Assembly (NCBI GenBank): GCA_026387795.1
Contig: JAPLLA010000046.1
Coordinates: 1-46,688, forward strand
DNA from: Candidatus Saganbacteria bacterium
GTDB taxonomy: Bacteria > Margulisbacteria > WOR-1 > JAPLLA01
Length of the DNA stretch: 46,688 nt
Direction of reading: 5' to 3'
Numbering within the stretch: the stretch's first letter is position 1; each line of letters starts with the position of its first letter. Both the position numbers and the translations under genes were made by a program. This document shows, piece by piece, positions 31,841 through 41,114 of this stretch. The notes under the pieces are model-generated. The model made no database searches. It was not told the origin of the DNA and was given only the letters and a program-made list of their open reading frames with translations.

Positions 31841-32409
31841 GCAGTAGCCCGCGGTTTCCTATATACATTGCCTTACTTCATTATCCGGTTTATAACAAAA
31901 GAAAAAAAGTGGTGGCTACTTGCATCACGACTTTTGACCTGCACGATATAGCGCGTTCAGCTGCAACTTTTGGGATAAAAAAGTATTTTGTGGTTAATCC
32001 CATGCCTGCGCAGCTGGAATTTGCAGGAAGGATTTTGAAATACTGGGCGCGTAAAGAGGGTAAGGAACACAACTGGACTCGTGCTGCTGCTATCAGCTTG
32101 GTTGAACTGAAAAAAGACTTGGCAGAAGTAGTGAGGGCGATCAAAAAGAGAGAAAAAAGGGCCCCGCTTATAGTGGGGACCTCTGCTAAGACCCAAGATG
32201 GCATGCCTGCTTCGGATCTATTGAAAGAAGCAAGTAAAAAAAAGCGTCCCGTACTTTTGGTTTTTGGTACGGGTTGGGGGATGACCGAAGAAGTTTTGGA
32301 AAAGTGCGATTATATGCTCCAGCCGATTGTAGGATCTGGGCAATATAATCATTTGTCAGTAAGGTCTGCAGTTGCTATAATCCTAGATCGTTTAGGAAGG
32401 GAGAGATAA
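31837..32409 (+). CDS. SPOUT RNA methyltransferase of the trmD-linked family
   Basis: 190 residues. It matches the small SPOUT-type methyltransferase family found beside trmD (Pfam Methyltrn_RNA_4 type): IYIALLHYPVYNKRKKVVAT at the N-terminus, TTFDLHDIARSAATFGI, and the knot region LLVFGTGWGMTEEV ... QPIVGSGQYNHLSVRSAVAI. The RNA target is unknown. It overlaps trmD by 4 bp and rplS starts 2 bp later, so expression is coupled to the translation operon. Confidence 0.9.
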   Translation: MSSSPRFPIYIALLHYPVYNKRKKVVATCITTFDLHDIARSAATFGIKKYFVVNPMPAQLEFAGRILKYWARKEGKEHNWTRAAAISLVELKKDLAEVVRAIKKREKRAPLIVGTSAKTQDGMPASDLLKEASKKKRPVLLVFGTGWGMTEEVLEKCDYMLQPIVGSGQYNHLSVRSAVAIILDRLGRER

Positions 32410-32411
32410 AC

Positions 32412-32777
32412 ATGAGTAATATCGTAGAAGAGATCGAAAAGAAGCATATGAAAGAAAACCCGCCCAAATTTAATGTTGGGGACACGGTAAAGGTTTTCTC
32501 CAAAGTAAAAGAGGGTGAAAAAGAAAGACTCCAAGGTTTTGAGGGGATTGTAATCGGCATGAACGGGGGAGGGGTAAGCAAAACTTTTACAGTTAGAAAA
32601 TTGGTACAAGGGGTGGGCGTAGAGCGCATCTTTTTGATCCATTCCCCAAGGGTAGACAGCGTAAAAGTACTCAAAAAAGGAAAGCCACGCAGAGCCAAGC
32701 TCTATTACTTGCGCGGCAGGATTGGCACCTTGGCTACAAAAGTAGAAGAGGCAACCGAAACCATTGCCAAAAAATAA
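32412..32777 (+). CDS. rplS: Ribosomal protein bL19
   Basis: Large-subunit protein at the 30S-50S interface. 121 residues with FNVGDTVKVFSKVKEGEKER, RLQGFEGIVIG, the TFTVRKLVQGVGVERIFLIH segment and RRAKLYYLRGR. AAGGGAGAG precedes the ATG. Its last codons overlap the start of lepB by 14 bp. Confidence 0.97.
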   Translation: MSNIVEEIEKKHMKENPPKFNVGDTVKVFSKVKEGEKERLQGFEGIVIGMNGGGVSKTFTVRKLVQGVGVERIFLIHSPRVDSVKVLKKGKPRRAKLYYLRGRIGTLATKVEEATETIAKK

Positions 32778-33393
32778 GGTTTTTGCTTTTTTAAAAGAGA
32801 CATTTGAAACCATCATCTGGGCTTTGGCGCTTGCGCTTATTATACGCGCGCTTTTTATTCAGGTGTTTTGGATCCCTTCTTCTTCCATGGAACCCACGCT
32901 CAACATCAGCGACCGGATTATTGTAAATAAGATTGCTTACGGCATTCCCAACCCCTGGTTTGAAGCTTACAAGGAAACTAAATTCCTATACATTATTCCA
33001 AATCCTTTATACGACCGGCATTGGTCGGCTTTCGATGTTAAATATTTTTGGGATTTTGGCAGACAGCCAAAACGCTTTGACATTGTGGTTTTTAAATTCC
33101 CATACGATTCGCCTATGGGCCGCAAAGATCTCATCAAGCGCGTGATCGGGCTTCCCGGAGAAAAATTGGCAGTCAAAAAAGGGATAGTGTACATCAATGG
33201 CAAGGCGTTGGAAGAAAAACATCAGATGAATTTTGCAATAAGCGATTTTGGTCCGGTGACTGTTCCTGCTGGAATGTATTTTATGATGGGGGACAACCGT
33301 CCTGCTTCTGCGGACAGCCGCTACTGGGGATTTTTGCCGAAGCCCGCTTTTATACGCATCTGGCCGCTGACTGCGTTTGGCTTCGTAAATTAA
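32764..33393 (+). CDS. lepB: Signal peptidase I (Ser-Lys type)
   Basis: Membrane-anchored protease removing signal peptides. 209 residues. One N-terminal membrane helix (TIIWALALALIIRALFIQVF), nucleophile S41 in PSSSMEPTL, catalytic lysine near 124 in LIKRVIGLPGE, and MMGDNRPASADSRYWG (box E). TTG start within the end of rplS. It differs from the Ser-His S26 peptidase at 5930, and is the general secretory enzyme, probably also processing the giant secreted proteins downstream. Confidence 0.95.
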   Translation: MPKNKVFAFLKETFETIIWALALALIIRALFIQVFWIPSSSMEPTLNISDRIIVNKIAYGIPNPWFEAYKETKFLYIIPNPLYDRHWSAFDVKYFWDFGRQPKRFDIVVFKFPYDSPMGRKDLIKRVIGLPGEKLAVKKGIVYINGKALEEKHQMNFAISDFGPVTVPAGMYFMMGDNRPASADSRYWGFLPKPAFIRIWPLTAFGFVN

Positions 33394-33396
33394 TCT

Positions 33397-33405
33397 TGCT
33401 ATACT
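33397..33405 (+). promoter_or_regulatory. Extended -10 box of rnhB, leaderless
   Basis: TGC-TATACT ends 7 bp before the GTG at 33413. No Shine-Dalgarno precedes that GTG. Confidence 0.5.
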
Positions 33406-33412
33406 TTAACGC

Positions 33413-34015
33413 GTGACTTATCCATCTTTTAAGATTGAGAAGCAACTATGGGAACAAGGATATGAATTTGTGGCTGGGGTGGATGAGGCAGGCAGAGGTC
33501 CTTTGGCAGGTCCGGTAGTTGCTGCAGCAGTAATTTTGCCCCGCGATTTCAAGCTCCCTATCCTCAAAGACTCCAAACTTTTAAATCCTTCACAGCGGCT
33601 CTATTGTTTCTACTATATTCAAAAGCATGCTCTCGATTTTTCCTATGCCGTGGTTTCCCACACAGTCATTGACCGCATCAACATACTCCAAGCCTCACTT
33701 TTAGCCATGAAAAGGGCAGTGGGCTCCCTTAAACTTAAGCCGCACTATATTCTTATTGATGGAAGAGAAGGGGTTAAAAGTGACTTACCGCAAAAAAGCA
33801 TAATTAAAGGCGATCAAAAGGTTGTTTCGATTAGCGCTGCAAGCGTTATTGCCAAAGTGGTTAGAGATAATATTCTGTTTGGCTTGCATAAAAAATATCC
33901 GGAATATGGTTTTGACAGGCATAAGGGATATGGGACAAAGAAACACCTGGAGATGCTAAAAAAACATGGGCCGTGTTTGGTACACAGGAAAAGCTTTGCT
34001 CCTATTAAAGAATAG
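33413..34015 (+). CDS. rnhB: Ribonuclease HII
   Basis: Cleaves RNA in RNA-DNA hybrids and at single ribonucleotides. 200 residues. FVAGVDEAGRGPLAGPVVAA carries the first Asp-Glu pair; LIDGREGVKSDLPQ and KSIIKGDQKVVSISAASVIA hold further conserved residues; YGFDRHKGYGTKKHLE follows. GTG start with an extended -10 box 7 bp upstream. It ends just before the promoter of the first giant gene. Confidence 0.96.
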   Translation: MTYPSFKIEKQLWEQGYEFVAGVDEAGRGPLAGPVVAAAVILPRDFKLPILKDSKLLNPSQRLYCFYYIQKHALDFSYAVVSHTVIDRINILQASLLAMKRAVGSLKLKPHYILIDGREGVKSDLPQKSIIKGDQKVVSISAASVIAKVVRDNILFGLHKKYPEYGFDRHKGYGTKKHLEMLKKHGPCLVHRKSFAPIKE

Positions 34016-34016
34016 T

Positions 34017-34045
34017 TTGCTGAACCGGGCAAACTGTAGGATAAT
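34017..34045 (+). promoter_or_regulatory. Promoter of giant repeat protein 1
   Basis: TTGCTG (34017-34022), 17 bp, GATAAT (34040-34045), followed by AGGGGGAA and the ATG at 34074. The -35 is weak. Confidence 0.45.
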
Positions 34046-34073
34046 ATTGCCGGCTAATAAAGGGGGAATAAAA

Positions 34074-37000
34074 ATGATAAAAAAAATAATCTGGTCTCTT
34101 TTGATTTTAATGTGCTTGGGTACTATGGCCTGGTCTATTCCAGGCCAAATTAGTTTTCAGGGGGTGTTAAAAGATGCTGCCGGGCACTCTGTAAACGACA
34201 ACCTCTCTATGGTTTTTACTATTTATGATGCCGCAAGCGGCGGATCTTCACTTTGGACAGAAACACAGACGGTTTCTATAGAAGGTGGACTATATAATGT
34301 ATCGCTGGGAGCCGCTACTCCAATCACCGCAACAGTTTTTAACGGCAGCACCAGGTATTTGGGTGTTAAAGTCAGTACAGATTCCGAAATGACCCCTCGC
34401 ATTGCGCTTGTTTCTGCACCTTATGCATTTCGTGCAGCAGTTGTAGATACTGTTTCCGATGAATCAGTGACTACCGCAAAGATTGTGGATGGTGCAGTAA
34501 CCAATGCAAAACTTGCAGGATCAATTACAGGCGCAAAGTTTGCTACTAATATTAGTATTAGTACAACCGGCATTATTACAGCAGATGCTTTTTATGGAGA
34601 TGGTTCGGAGTTGCTCGGGATAACAGTTGCAGATGGAGCAGTGACAACCGCAAAAATTGCCAACAGTGCGGTGACCACAGGAAAAATAGCAACCAGTAAT
34701 TCTGCTGCCAGCAACAAATATCTTAAATATGATGGTACAAATATGTTATGGGCCACAGTTTCGGGCGGATCTGGAAGCATGGAAGTAGACAACCTTTCTA
34801 TTGATACCAATGCAAACGGATCATTAGAGGTTAAAGACGGTGGGATTACTAGTTCTAAACTGGCTTCAGATCTAAATATTAATACAACCGGTAGAGTTAC
34901 TGTTAGCGCCAGTGTTCCTTCTGATGGTGCGATTGATGCAGAAAATCTTGGAGCAGGTGGTTACGGTATTACTGGAATAGGAGATTACGGGGTTAGGGGA
35001 GATGGAGTTTCTGGTGGTATATATGCGACTTCCACTGGTTCTACTGGTAATGGTGTTTATTCATATGCAATTGGATCTAGTGCCAAGGGTGTTTATGGTT
35101 ATGCAGGTCATTTTGCAGGGGTTAACTATGGTGTTTATGGAAAAACAGATTCCTCTAATGGCTATTCAGGATATTTTACAGGAGGTAGAGGGGCTAAAGT
35201 TGTTGGGACGCTAGAGGTTACCGGAAGAATCAGCGGAGACGGCTCTGCTTTAACCGGGATTACTGTTTCTGATGGATCAATCACAACTCTTAAAATTGCA
35301 GACAGCGCTATTACTGCAGCAAAGATTACAGACGAAGCAATAACGAGCGGAAAAATTGCAGCAGGGGCTGTAACTGGATCAAAATTGTCTTCTAATTTGG
35401 AAATTAATACTACTGGATTAGTTACTATAAATGCAACTTCAGGAAATGATGGCAATCTTCTCGAAGTAACAAACAATAATTCTAGTGGTTATGCAATTAG
35501 AGCAAATAATTATAGTGGGACTGCCTTGTTTGTTTATGGTTTAAATGGAATAACTTCCTATTCTACTGCTTCTAATGGATTTGCAGTTAGAGGGAGTTCA
35601 TCTGGTGCAGGTGGAAAGGCGGTTCTTGGGATTGGGAACGATGCAAATGCATATGCTGGATATTTTGCTGGAGGTAAAGGGGTTTCTGTAGAAGGGGATA
35701 CATTTATTACTGGAGTACTAACTGCGACTACGTTTAATGGAGACGGCTCTGCTTTAACCGGGATTACTGTTTCTGATGAAGCAATCACAACTCCTAAAAT
35801 TGCAAACAGCGCCATTACTACAGCAAAGATTGCAGCCACAGCGCCAACCGGAGAAAAATATTTAAAATATAATGGATCCAACTTAGTATGGGCAACTGTA
35901 AGCGGAGGGGGAAGCACATCCCGTGAGCCGGACTATATTACAATTGGATTAACTGATGCTTATGCTTCTTTAGAAGTTCTAAATGCAGCAATTAGTACAG
36001 CAAAGATTGTAGACAATGCGGTGACAGCAACAAAAATAGCAGACAGTGCAGTGACAAATGCAAAGATAGCGGATGGGGCAGTAACTGCCAGCAAGTTGGC
36101 ATCCGATGTAGCGGTATTGAGTATTGCAAATGCCGGTTCTTCTAGGTTGACCGGAGCCGTGGATTTAAAAGCTGGTACGAATGTTACATTGAGCCAGAGC
36201 GGAAACACGATTGAAGTTTCTGCCAGTGGTGGCGGCAGCAGTACAGCGGAGGTAGACAATATTTCCATTGGCTTAAACTCAAATGGTTCGCTGGAAGTTA
36301 AAGACAGCGGTGTTGATGCTGCAAAAATTGCAGACAATGCCATTACTACCGCAAAAATAACCGCAGAAGCAGTAACCAGCGGGAAAATCGCATCAAACGC
36401 AGTTACAACAGTGAAGATAACAAACGAAGCGATTACAGAACCTAAGCTAAGCATAACAAATGAAGCCAGTGCAGGGAAATACCTAAGCTGGAACGGCAAT
36501 GACATGGAGTGGCTAGCGGTTTCCAGCGGGAATACAGTAGAAGTAGATAATACAACTATTGGGTTAAATGCCAGTGGGTCTTTGGAGGTAAAAGATAGCG
36601 CAATAACAATAGGAAAGATTGCAACTACCAATGTTGCAACCGGAGAGAAATATTTAAAATATACTGGATCCAACTTAATGTGGGCAACTGTAAGTGGAGG
36701 GGGAAGCACTTCCAGGGAGCCGGACTATGTTACTATTGGGTTAACGGATGTTTATGGATCTTTAGAAGTTCTTGATGCAGCAATTACCAATGCAAAAATT
36801 GGTCCAGCTGCAGTGACTGCCGATAAATTAGCATCCGATCTCAGCATTGTTACTACTGGAACAATTGAGGTTTCCGGTAGTCGTGCGGGTGCAGCAATAG
36901 TCAGAGCATTAAATACTTCATCGGGTGATGGTGTCCAGGGGATAGCAGAGGGTACCACTGGTAAAGGCGGATATTTTTTGGCTTCAGGGAATACTGGTAC

Positions 37001-40000
37001 TGCTATTGAAGGAAATGCAACTGCAACTGGCGCAGCTGCTAATTATGGAGGAATGTTCATTGCTGAGGGGAATAGTGGAGTTGGTGTTCATGGGTATGCA
37101 AGTGCGACTTCAGGGACCAATTATGGGGTTTACGGTCACACACAGTCTTCTAGCGGGTATGCAGGATATTTTGATGGAGGCAAAGGAGTAAAAGTAGTTG
37201 GGAGCCTTGAAGTTACAGGTGTAATTAGTGGAGATGGGTCTGGACTAACGGGTATTAATGCAACCATTGCGGATGGTTCTATTGCAGGCCCTAAACTGGC
37301 TTCAGACATTGACATTACTACCACGGGTTCAATACAGGCTACGGGAAATTTGTCTGGTGTGGGAGTAATTAGAGCGACAAATTCCGGTTCCGGATACGGA
37401 GTTGAGGGGACTTCAAGTGATGGGGTTGGAGGATTTTTTACTTCTAATGGTATTGGTGGTCATGGTGTTTATGGCACAGCTTCAAATGCTGCAGGTCATG
37501 GCGGACATTTTACCAGTTCCGGGAGTGGTGGTTATGGCGTTTATTCAAAAGCAGAAAACGAAAGCGGAACCACTTATGGTGTTTGGGGTGAGACGACTGC
37601 TCCTATTGGGATTGGCGTAGTTGGTAAAGCTGGTGATACAGGGACAAATTATGGTATTTATGGCCAGACTGGTTCTTCTAGTGGTTACTCAGGGTACTTT
37701 ACTGGAGGCGGTGGAGTGCGTGTTGCTAGTGGGGGATTAAATGTCACAGGAACAACTACTTCAACCGCATTTTCTGGGGATGGGACTGGATTAACAAACA
37801 TTCCAGCAACTTCTCTTGCAAACGGCTCTATTACCGGAAGCAAATTAGCAAGTGATATAAGCATTGTTACATCCGGAAATATATCGACTACTTCCCAAAT
37901 TTCAGCGACATATGCAGGAGGTGGCTTTGCGGTTTCTGGAACGGCTAATGGAGCAAATGCTTATGGAATTTATGGACATGCTACTGAGGCGCATGGCGAG
38001 GGGGTTTATGGGGAGGGTAATGGAACAGGGGGCTACGGTGTTCACGGACATTCCAGTGCAGCAGATGGTTATGGCCTTTATGGGGATGTGGGTAGTACTG
38101 GTGTAAATTATGCTGTATTTGGTGTAACAAATTCTGAAAACGGCTACGCCGGTTATTTTCAAGGGGGAAAAGGGGTATATGTTAATGATGGTGGTTTACA
38201 GGTAAGTGGGATTATAACTGGAGAGGGTTCAGGACTTACAAATATTTCCTCAGCTGCTCTTGCAGATGGGGCAGTAACCAGCAGCAAGCTGGCTTCTGAT
38301 GTGGCTATTAATACATCCGGGATAATAACAGCGCTTGGTTTCAATGGAAATGGGAGTGGGATTACACAAGTTAATGCAGCGACCGTGAATGGCTTCCATG
38401 CTAGTACAGAGGCAGGGACCTATACATTATATCCGTTGGACGCAGGCGGTAATTTTAACCTTTCAAATAATACCGGAACTACAATAGTAGGGACGAATAC
38501 CGGCTCCGGAGGGACAGGAATTTCGGGTAGAATAACTGGTGTAGGCGGGTATGCTGTTCACGGAGTGGCATCTGATACTTCAGCTCAAAATTATGGAGGA
38601 TACTTTGAGGCTGCTGGAATAAACGGGAGGGGTGTTTATGGAAGGGCTACAGGAGCAAGCGGTATAGGAATTTATGGGTTTACTGGCGTTTCAGATGGTT
38701 ATGGCGGGTATTTCTATGGTGGCAAAGGAGTAAAGGTTGTGGGGAGTCTTGAGGTAACGGGTATAATTAGTGGAGATGGTTCTGGGATAACCGGAATTAC
38801 TGCTACTACTGCGGAAACAGTAAACGGGATCCATGCGAGTACCGAAGCAACTGCAAATAATTTATATCCATTGGATAGTAATAAGGCTTTCACGCTTTCT
38901 GTAAATTTAGGAGAGAATAGTATTATTAAAGGGACCAACACTAATTCTACCAATGGTATTGGGGTTGCTGGTCGGGCTTATGGAGAAGCAGGGGTAGGGG
39001 TAAATGGCTTTGCAGATGCCGGGGGAGATGTTTACAATTATGGGGGATCTTTTACCGCTCTTGGAAATTTTGGAAGAGGCGTTTATGGCGAAGGAAGTGC
39101 TACTGGTACTGCGGCTCATAATTATGGAGGGTACTTCCAAGCAGCTGGAGACTATGGCGTAGGAGCTCATGGGTATGCAAATGGAGCCAATGGCAAAGGA
39201 GTTTATGGGCAAGCAGCTGGGACCAGTGGCAAAGGAGTGCATGGGTATGCATCTGGAACCAATGGCGTAGGAGTTTATGGGCAGGTGCTTGAAACAACTG
39301 CTTATGCTGGATATTTTACAGGTGGCAAAGGGGTACGAATTGCGAGTGGAGGATTAGATGTTACGGGCATTATTACGGGTGATGGTTCGGGAATAACGGG
39401 TGTTAGGGCCGACACATTGGTGCCCGATATTTCCATTGCTACAACCGGGACAGTTAATGTTAATACCGGTTCAGATATAGGGATTCAAGCTACTGCTGTT
39501 TCAATCGGTATTTCCGGAGAAGCTACTCTTGATAGCAATGGAGGAATCGGAGTCAAGGGTGAAGCCACGGATGGCGCATCTCTAAATTTTGGAGGGGTGT
39601 TTATTTCTAGGGGGCTTGACGGCAGTGCAGGCGTATCTGCTGAAACGACTAATCCTGATGGGGCTAATTATGGAGGATATTTTCTTAGCGCTGGAAGCGC
39701 AAACAGTGCTGGAGTATATGGCAAGGCAATTGGATCTTCAGGTGAAAATTATGGAGTTTATGGTGTAACCAATTCTCCCGATGGTTATGGGGGATATTTT
39801 ACTGGAGGCAAAGGGGTACGGATTGCGAGTGGAGGATTAGATGTTACGGGCATTATTACGGGTGATGGTTCCAGAATAACCGGAGTTACTGCTACTACTG
39901 CAGAAACAGTGGATGGGATACATGCAAGCACTACCGCGCAAGCAAATAAGCTACTGGCATTGAATGCCGATAAGCGATTTATTGTTTCAGGAGACAAAGC

Positions 40001-41048
40001 AAGCGTAGGGATGATTTCAGGAACCAATACAAATGAAATAGGATACGGAGTTTATGGATATGCAAGTGCAACAGGTGTTGCGACAAACTTTGGAGGGATG
40101 TTTGCTGCTGCTGGGGATAGTGGCTACGGAGTTTATGGGGAGGCAAGCGGAGCCAATGGCACAGGAGTTTATGGGAATGCAAGTGCAACAGGTGTTGCGA
40201 CAAACTTTGGAGGGACGTTTTGGTCTGCCGGGGATAACGGGCGAGGAGTTTTTGGGTATGCAACTGGAGCCAATGGCCGAGGAGTTTATGGGTATACAGC
40301 TGGAGCCAATGGCTACGGAGTTTATGGGCAAGCATTGCAAGCAACTGGTTACGCCGGATATTTTGATGGTGGCAAAGGGGTAAAAGTTGTTGGAAGCATA
40401 GAATCAACCGGGACAATTTTAGCTACTGGAAGCCCTGCATACAAAGCAACTATAAGAGGAATAAATAGCGGTGTTTATGGAGTGGGGGTTTCTGGAGAAG
40501 CAAGCGATTGGAATGGTAAGGGAGTTGCCGGATATGCTACTGGAGCAGCAGGTATAGGTGTATATGGCAAAGCAACTTCAACAACTGGTTCGATTAATTA
40601 TGGGGTTAAGGGGGAAGCTGATGGTGAGACAGGTATAGGAGTATATGGCAAGGCAACCACCTCAACCACAGGTCATTCTCCTCTTATTGGAGTAATGGGG
40701 GAAGCAGTTTCTGCTGCTGGTACTGGGGTTCATGCAGTTAACACTCATGCAACTACAGCATCAGATAATGGACAAGCACTATATGTTGATGGATTAATGG
40801 CTGCAGCAACAGGGGCAGGGAAGTGCGTGGGAACAGACACTTTTCCTAGTGGAGAATCTTATGCAAACTTTACTCATAATGGAGTGTCTAACCAAAGCTT
40901 AATTCTAATTGTTTTAGGAGATAATCCCGGTACAGGTGTGGCAGTAAAATATGTTGTGCCTGGTTCTAATACTGACGACCATTTTTGGGTTTATTTAACA
41001 GGAACCGCAGTTCGGCCCGTACCGTTTAAGTATTTAGTAATTAATTAA
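34074..41048 (+). CDS. Giant secreted repeat protein 1 (tail-fibre/adhesin-like)
   Basis: About 2,324 residues. Starts with a signal peptide (MIKKIIWSLLILMCLGTMAW, cut near SIPGQ), then a beta domain of about 110 residues (ISFQGVLKDAAGHSVNDN). The rest alternates three repeat types: pentad-like AKI/GKIA stretches (AVTTAKIANSAVTTGKIA), Gly-rich GVYGYASG stretches likely to form beta-solenoid or trimeric fibres, and nine modules of the form AGYFxGGKGVKVVGSLEV...GDGSGLTGI. It ends with a unique domain (FTHNGVSNQSLILIVLGDN to KYLVIN). No membrane anchor or sorting signal is seen. I start at 34074 because of AGGGGGAA and the signal peptide; the open frame extends 36 codons further back into rnhB. 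Function as surface or fibre protein is inferred. Confidence 0.85.
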   Translation: MIKKIIWSLLILMCLGTMAWSIPGQISFQGVLKDAAGHSVNDNLSMVFTIYDAASGGSSLWTETQTVSIEGGLYNVSLGAATPITATVFNGSTRYLGVKVSTDSEMTPRIALVSAPYAFRAAVVDTVSDESVTTAKIVDGAVTNAKLAGSITGAKFATNISISTTGIITADAFYGDGSELLGITVADGAVTTAKIANSAVTTGKIATSNSAASNKYLKYDGTNMLWATVSGGSGSMEVDNLSIDTNANGSLEVKDGGITSSKLASDLNINTTGRVTVSASVPSDGAIDAENLGAGGYGITGIGDYGVRGDGVSGGIYATSTGSTGNGVYSYAIGSSAKGVYGYAGHFAGVNYGVYGKTDSSNGYSGYFTGGRGAKVVGTLEVTGRISGDGSALTGITVSDGSITTLKIADSAITAAKITDEAITSGKIAAGAVTGSKLSSNLEINTTGLVTINATSGNDGNLLEVTNNNSSGYAIRANNYSGTALFVYGLNGITSYSTASNGFAVRGSSSGAGGKAVLGIGNDANAYAGYFAGGKGVSVEGDTFITGVLTATTFNGDGSALTGITVSDEAITTPKIANSAITTAKIAATAPTGEKYLKYNGSNLVWATVSGGGSTSREPDYITIGLTDAYASLEVLNAAISTAKIVDNAVTATKIADSAVTNAKIADGAVTASKLASDVAVLSIANAGSSRLTGAVDLKAGTNVTLSQSGNTIEVSASGGGSSTAEVDNISIGLNSNGSLEVKDSGVDAAKIADNAITTAKITAEAVTSGKIASNAVTTVKITNEAITEPKLSITNEASAGKYLSWNGNDMEWLAVSSGNTVEVDNTTIGLNASGSLEVKDSAITIGKIATTNVATGEKYLKYTGSNLMWATVSGGGSTSREPDYVTIGLTDVYGSLEVLDAAITNAKIGPAAVTADKLASDLSIVTTGTIEVSGSRAGAAIVRALNTSSGDGVQGIAEGTTGKGGYFLASGNTGTAIEGNATATGAAANYGGMFIAEGNSGVGVHGYASATSGTNYGVYGHTQSSSGYAGYFDGGKGVKVVGSLEVTGVISGDGSGLTGINATIADGSIAGPKLASDIDITTTGSIQATGNLSGVGVIRATNSGSGYGVEGTSSDGVGGFFTSNGIGGHGVYGTASNAAGHGGHFTSSGSGGYGVYSKAENESGTTYGVWGETTAPIGIGVVGKAGDTGTNYGIYGQTGSSSGYSGYFTGGGGVRVASGGLNVTGTTTSTAFSGDGTGLTNIPATSLANGSITGSKLASDISIVTSGNISTTSQISATYAGGGFAVSGTANGANAYGIYGHATEAHGEGVYGEGNGTGGYGVHGHSSAADGYGLYGDVGSTGVNYAVFGVTNSENGYAGYFQGGKGVYVNDGGLQVSGIITGEGSGLTNISSAALADGAVTSSKLASDVAINTSGIITALGFNGNGSGITQVNAATVNGFHASTEAGTYTLYPLDAGGNFNLSNNTGTTIVGTNTGSGGTGISGRITGVGGYAVHGVASDTSAQNYGGYFEAAGINGRGVYGRATGASGIGIYGFTGVSDGYGGYFYGGKGVKVVGSLEVTGIISGDGSGITGITATTAETVNGIHASTEATANNLYPLDSNKAFTLSVNLGENSIIKGTNTNSTNGIGVAGRAYGEAGVGVNGFADAGGDVYNYGGSFTALGNFGRGVYGEGSATGTAAHNYGGYFQAAGDYGVGAHGYANGANGKGVYGQAAGTSGKGVHGYASGTNGVGVYGQVLETTAYAGYFTGGKGVRIASGGLDVTGIITGDGSGITGVRADTLVPDISIATTGTVNVNTGSDIGIQATAVSIGISGEATLDSNGGIGVKGEATDGASLNFGGVFISRGLDGSAGVSAETTNPDGANYGGYFLSAGSANSAGVYGKAIGSSGENYGVYGVTNSPDGYGGYFTGGKGVRIASGGLDVTGIITGDGSRITGVTATTAETVDGIHASTTAQANKLLALNADKRFIVSGDKASVGMISGTNTNEIGYGVYGYASATGVATNFGGMFAAAGDSGYGVYGEASGANGTGVYGNASATGVATNFGGTFWSAGDNGRGVFGYATGANGRGVYGYTAGANGYGVYGQALQATGYAGYFDGGKGVKVVGSIESTGTILATGSPAYKATIRGINSGVYGVGVSGEASDWNGKGVAGYATGAAGIGVYGKATSTTGSINYGVKGEADGETGIGVYGKATTSTTGHSPLIGVMGEAVSAAGTGVHAVNTHATTASDNGQALYVDGLMAAATGAGKCVGTDTFPSGESYANFTHNGVSNQSLILIVLGDNPGTGVAVKYVVPGSNTDDHFWVYLTGTAVRPVPFKYLVIN

Positions 41049-41066
41049 AGCGTTTTTTAATTTGCT

Positions 41067-41096
41067 TGACCAGATTAAGGGAAAGGTGGGATAATG
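41067..41096 (+). promoter_or_regulatory. Promoter of giant repeat protein 2
   Basis: TTGACC (41067-41072), 18 bp, GATAAT (41091-41096). The in-frame ATG at 41094 lies within the -10 box and cannot be the start, which supports the ATG at 41115 (GGGGG 8 nt upstream). The leader would be only about 12 nt. Confidence 0.5.
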
Positions 41097-41114
41097 TTTG
41101 TGGGGGATTTAAAT

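Noticed and set aside
33966-34073. Upstream extension of giant protein 1 into rnhB
   Set aside because: It overlaps rnhB, lacks a ribosome site and would place 36 residues before a clear signal peptide.
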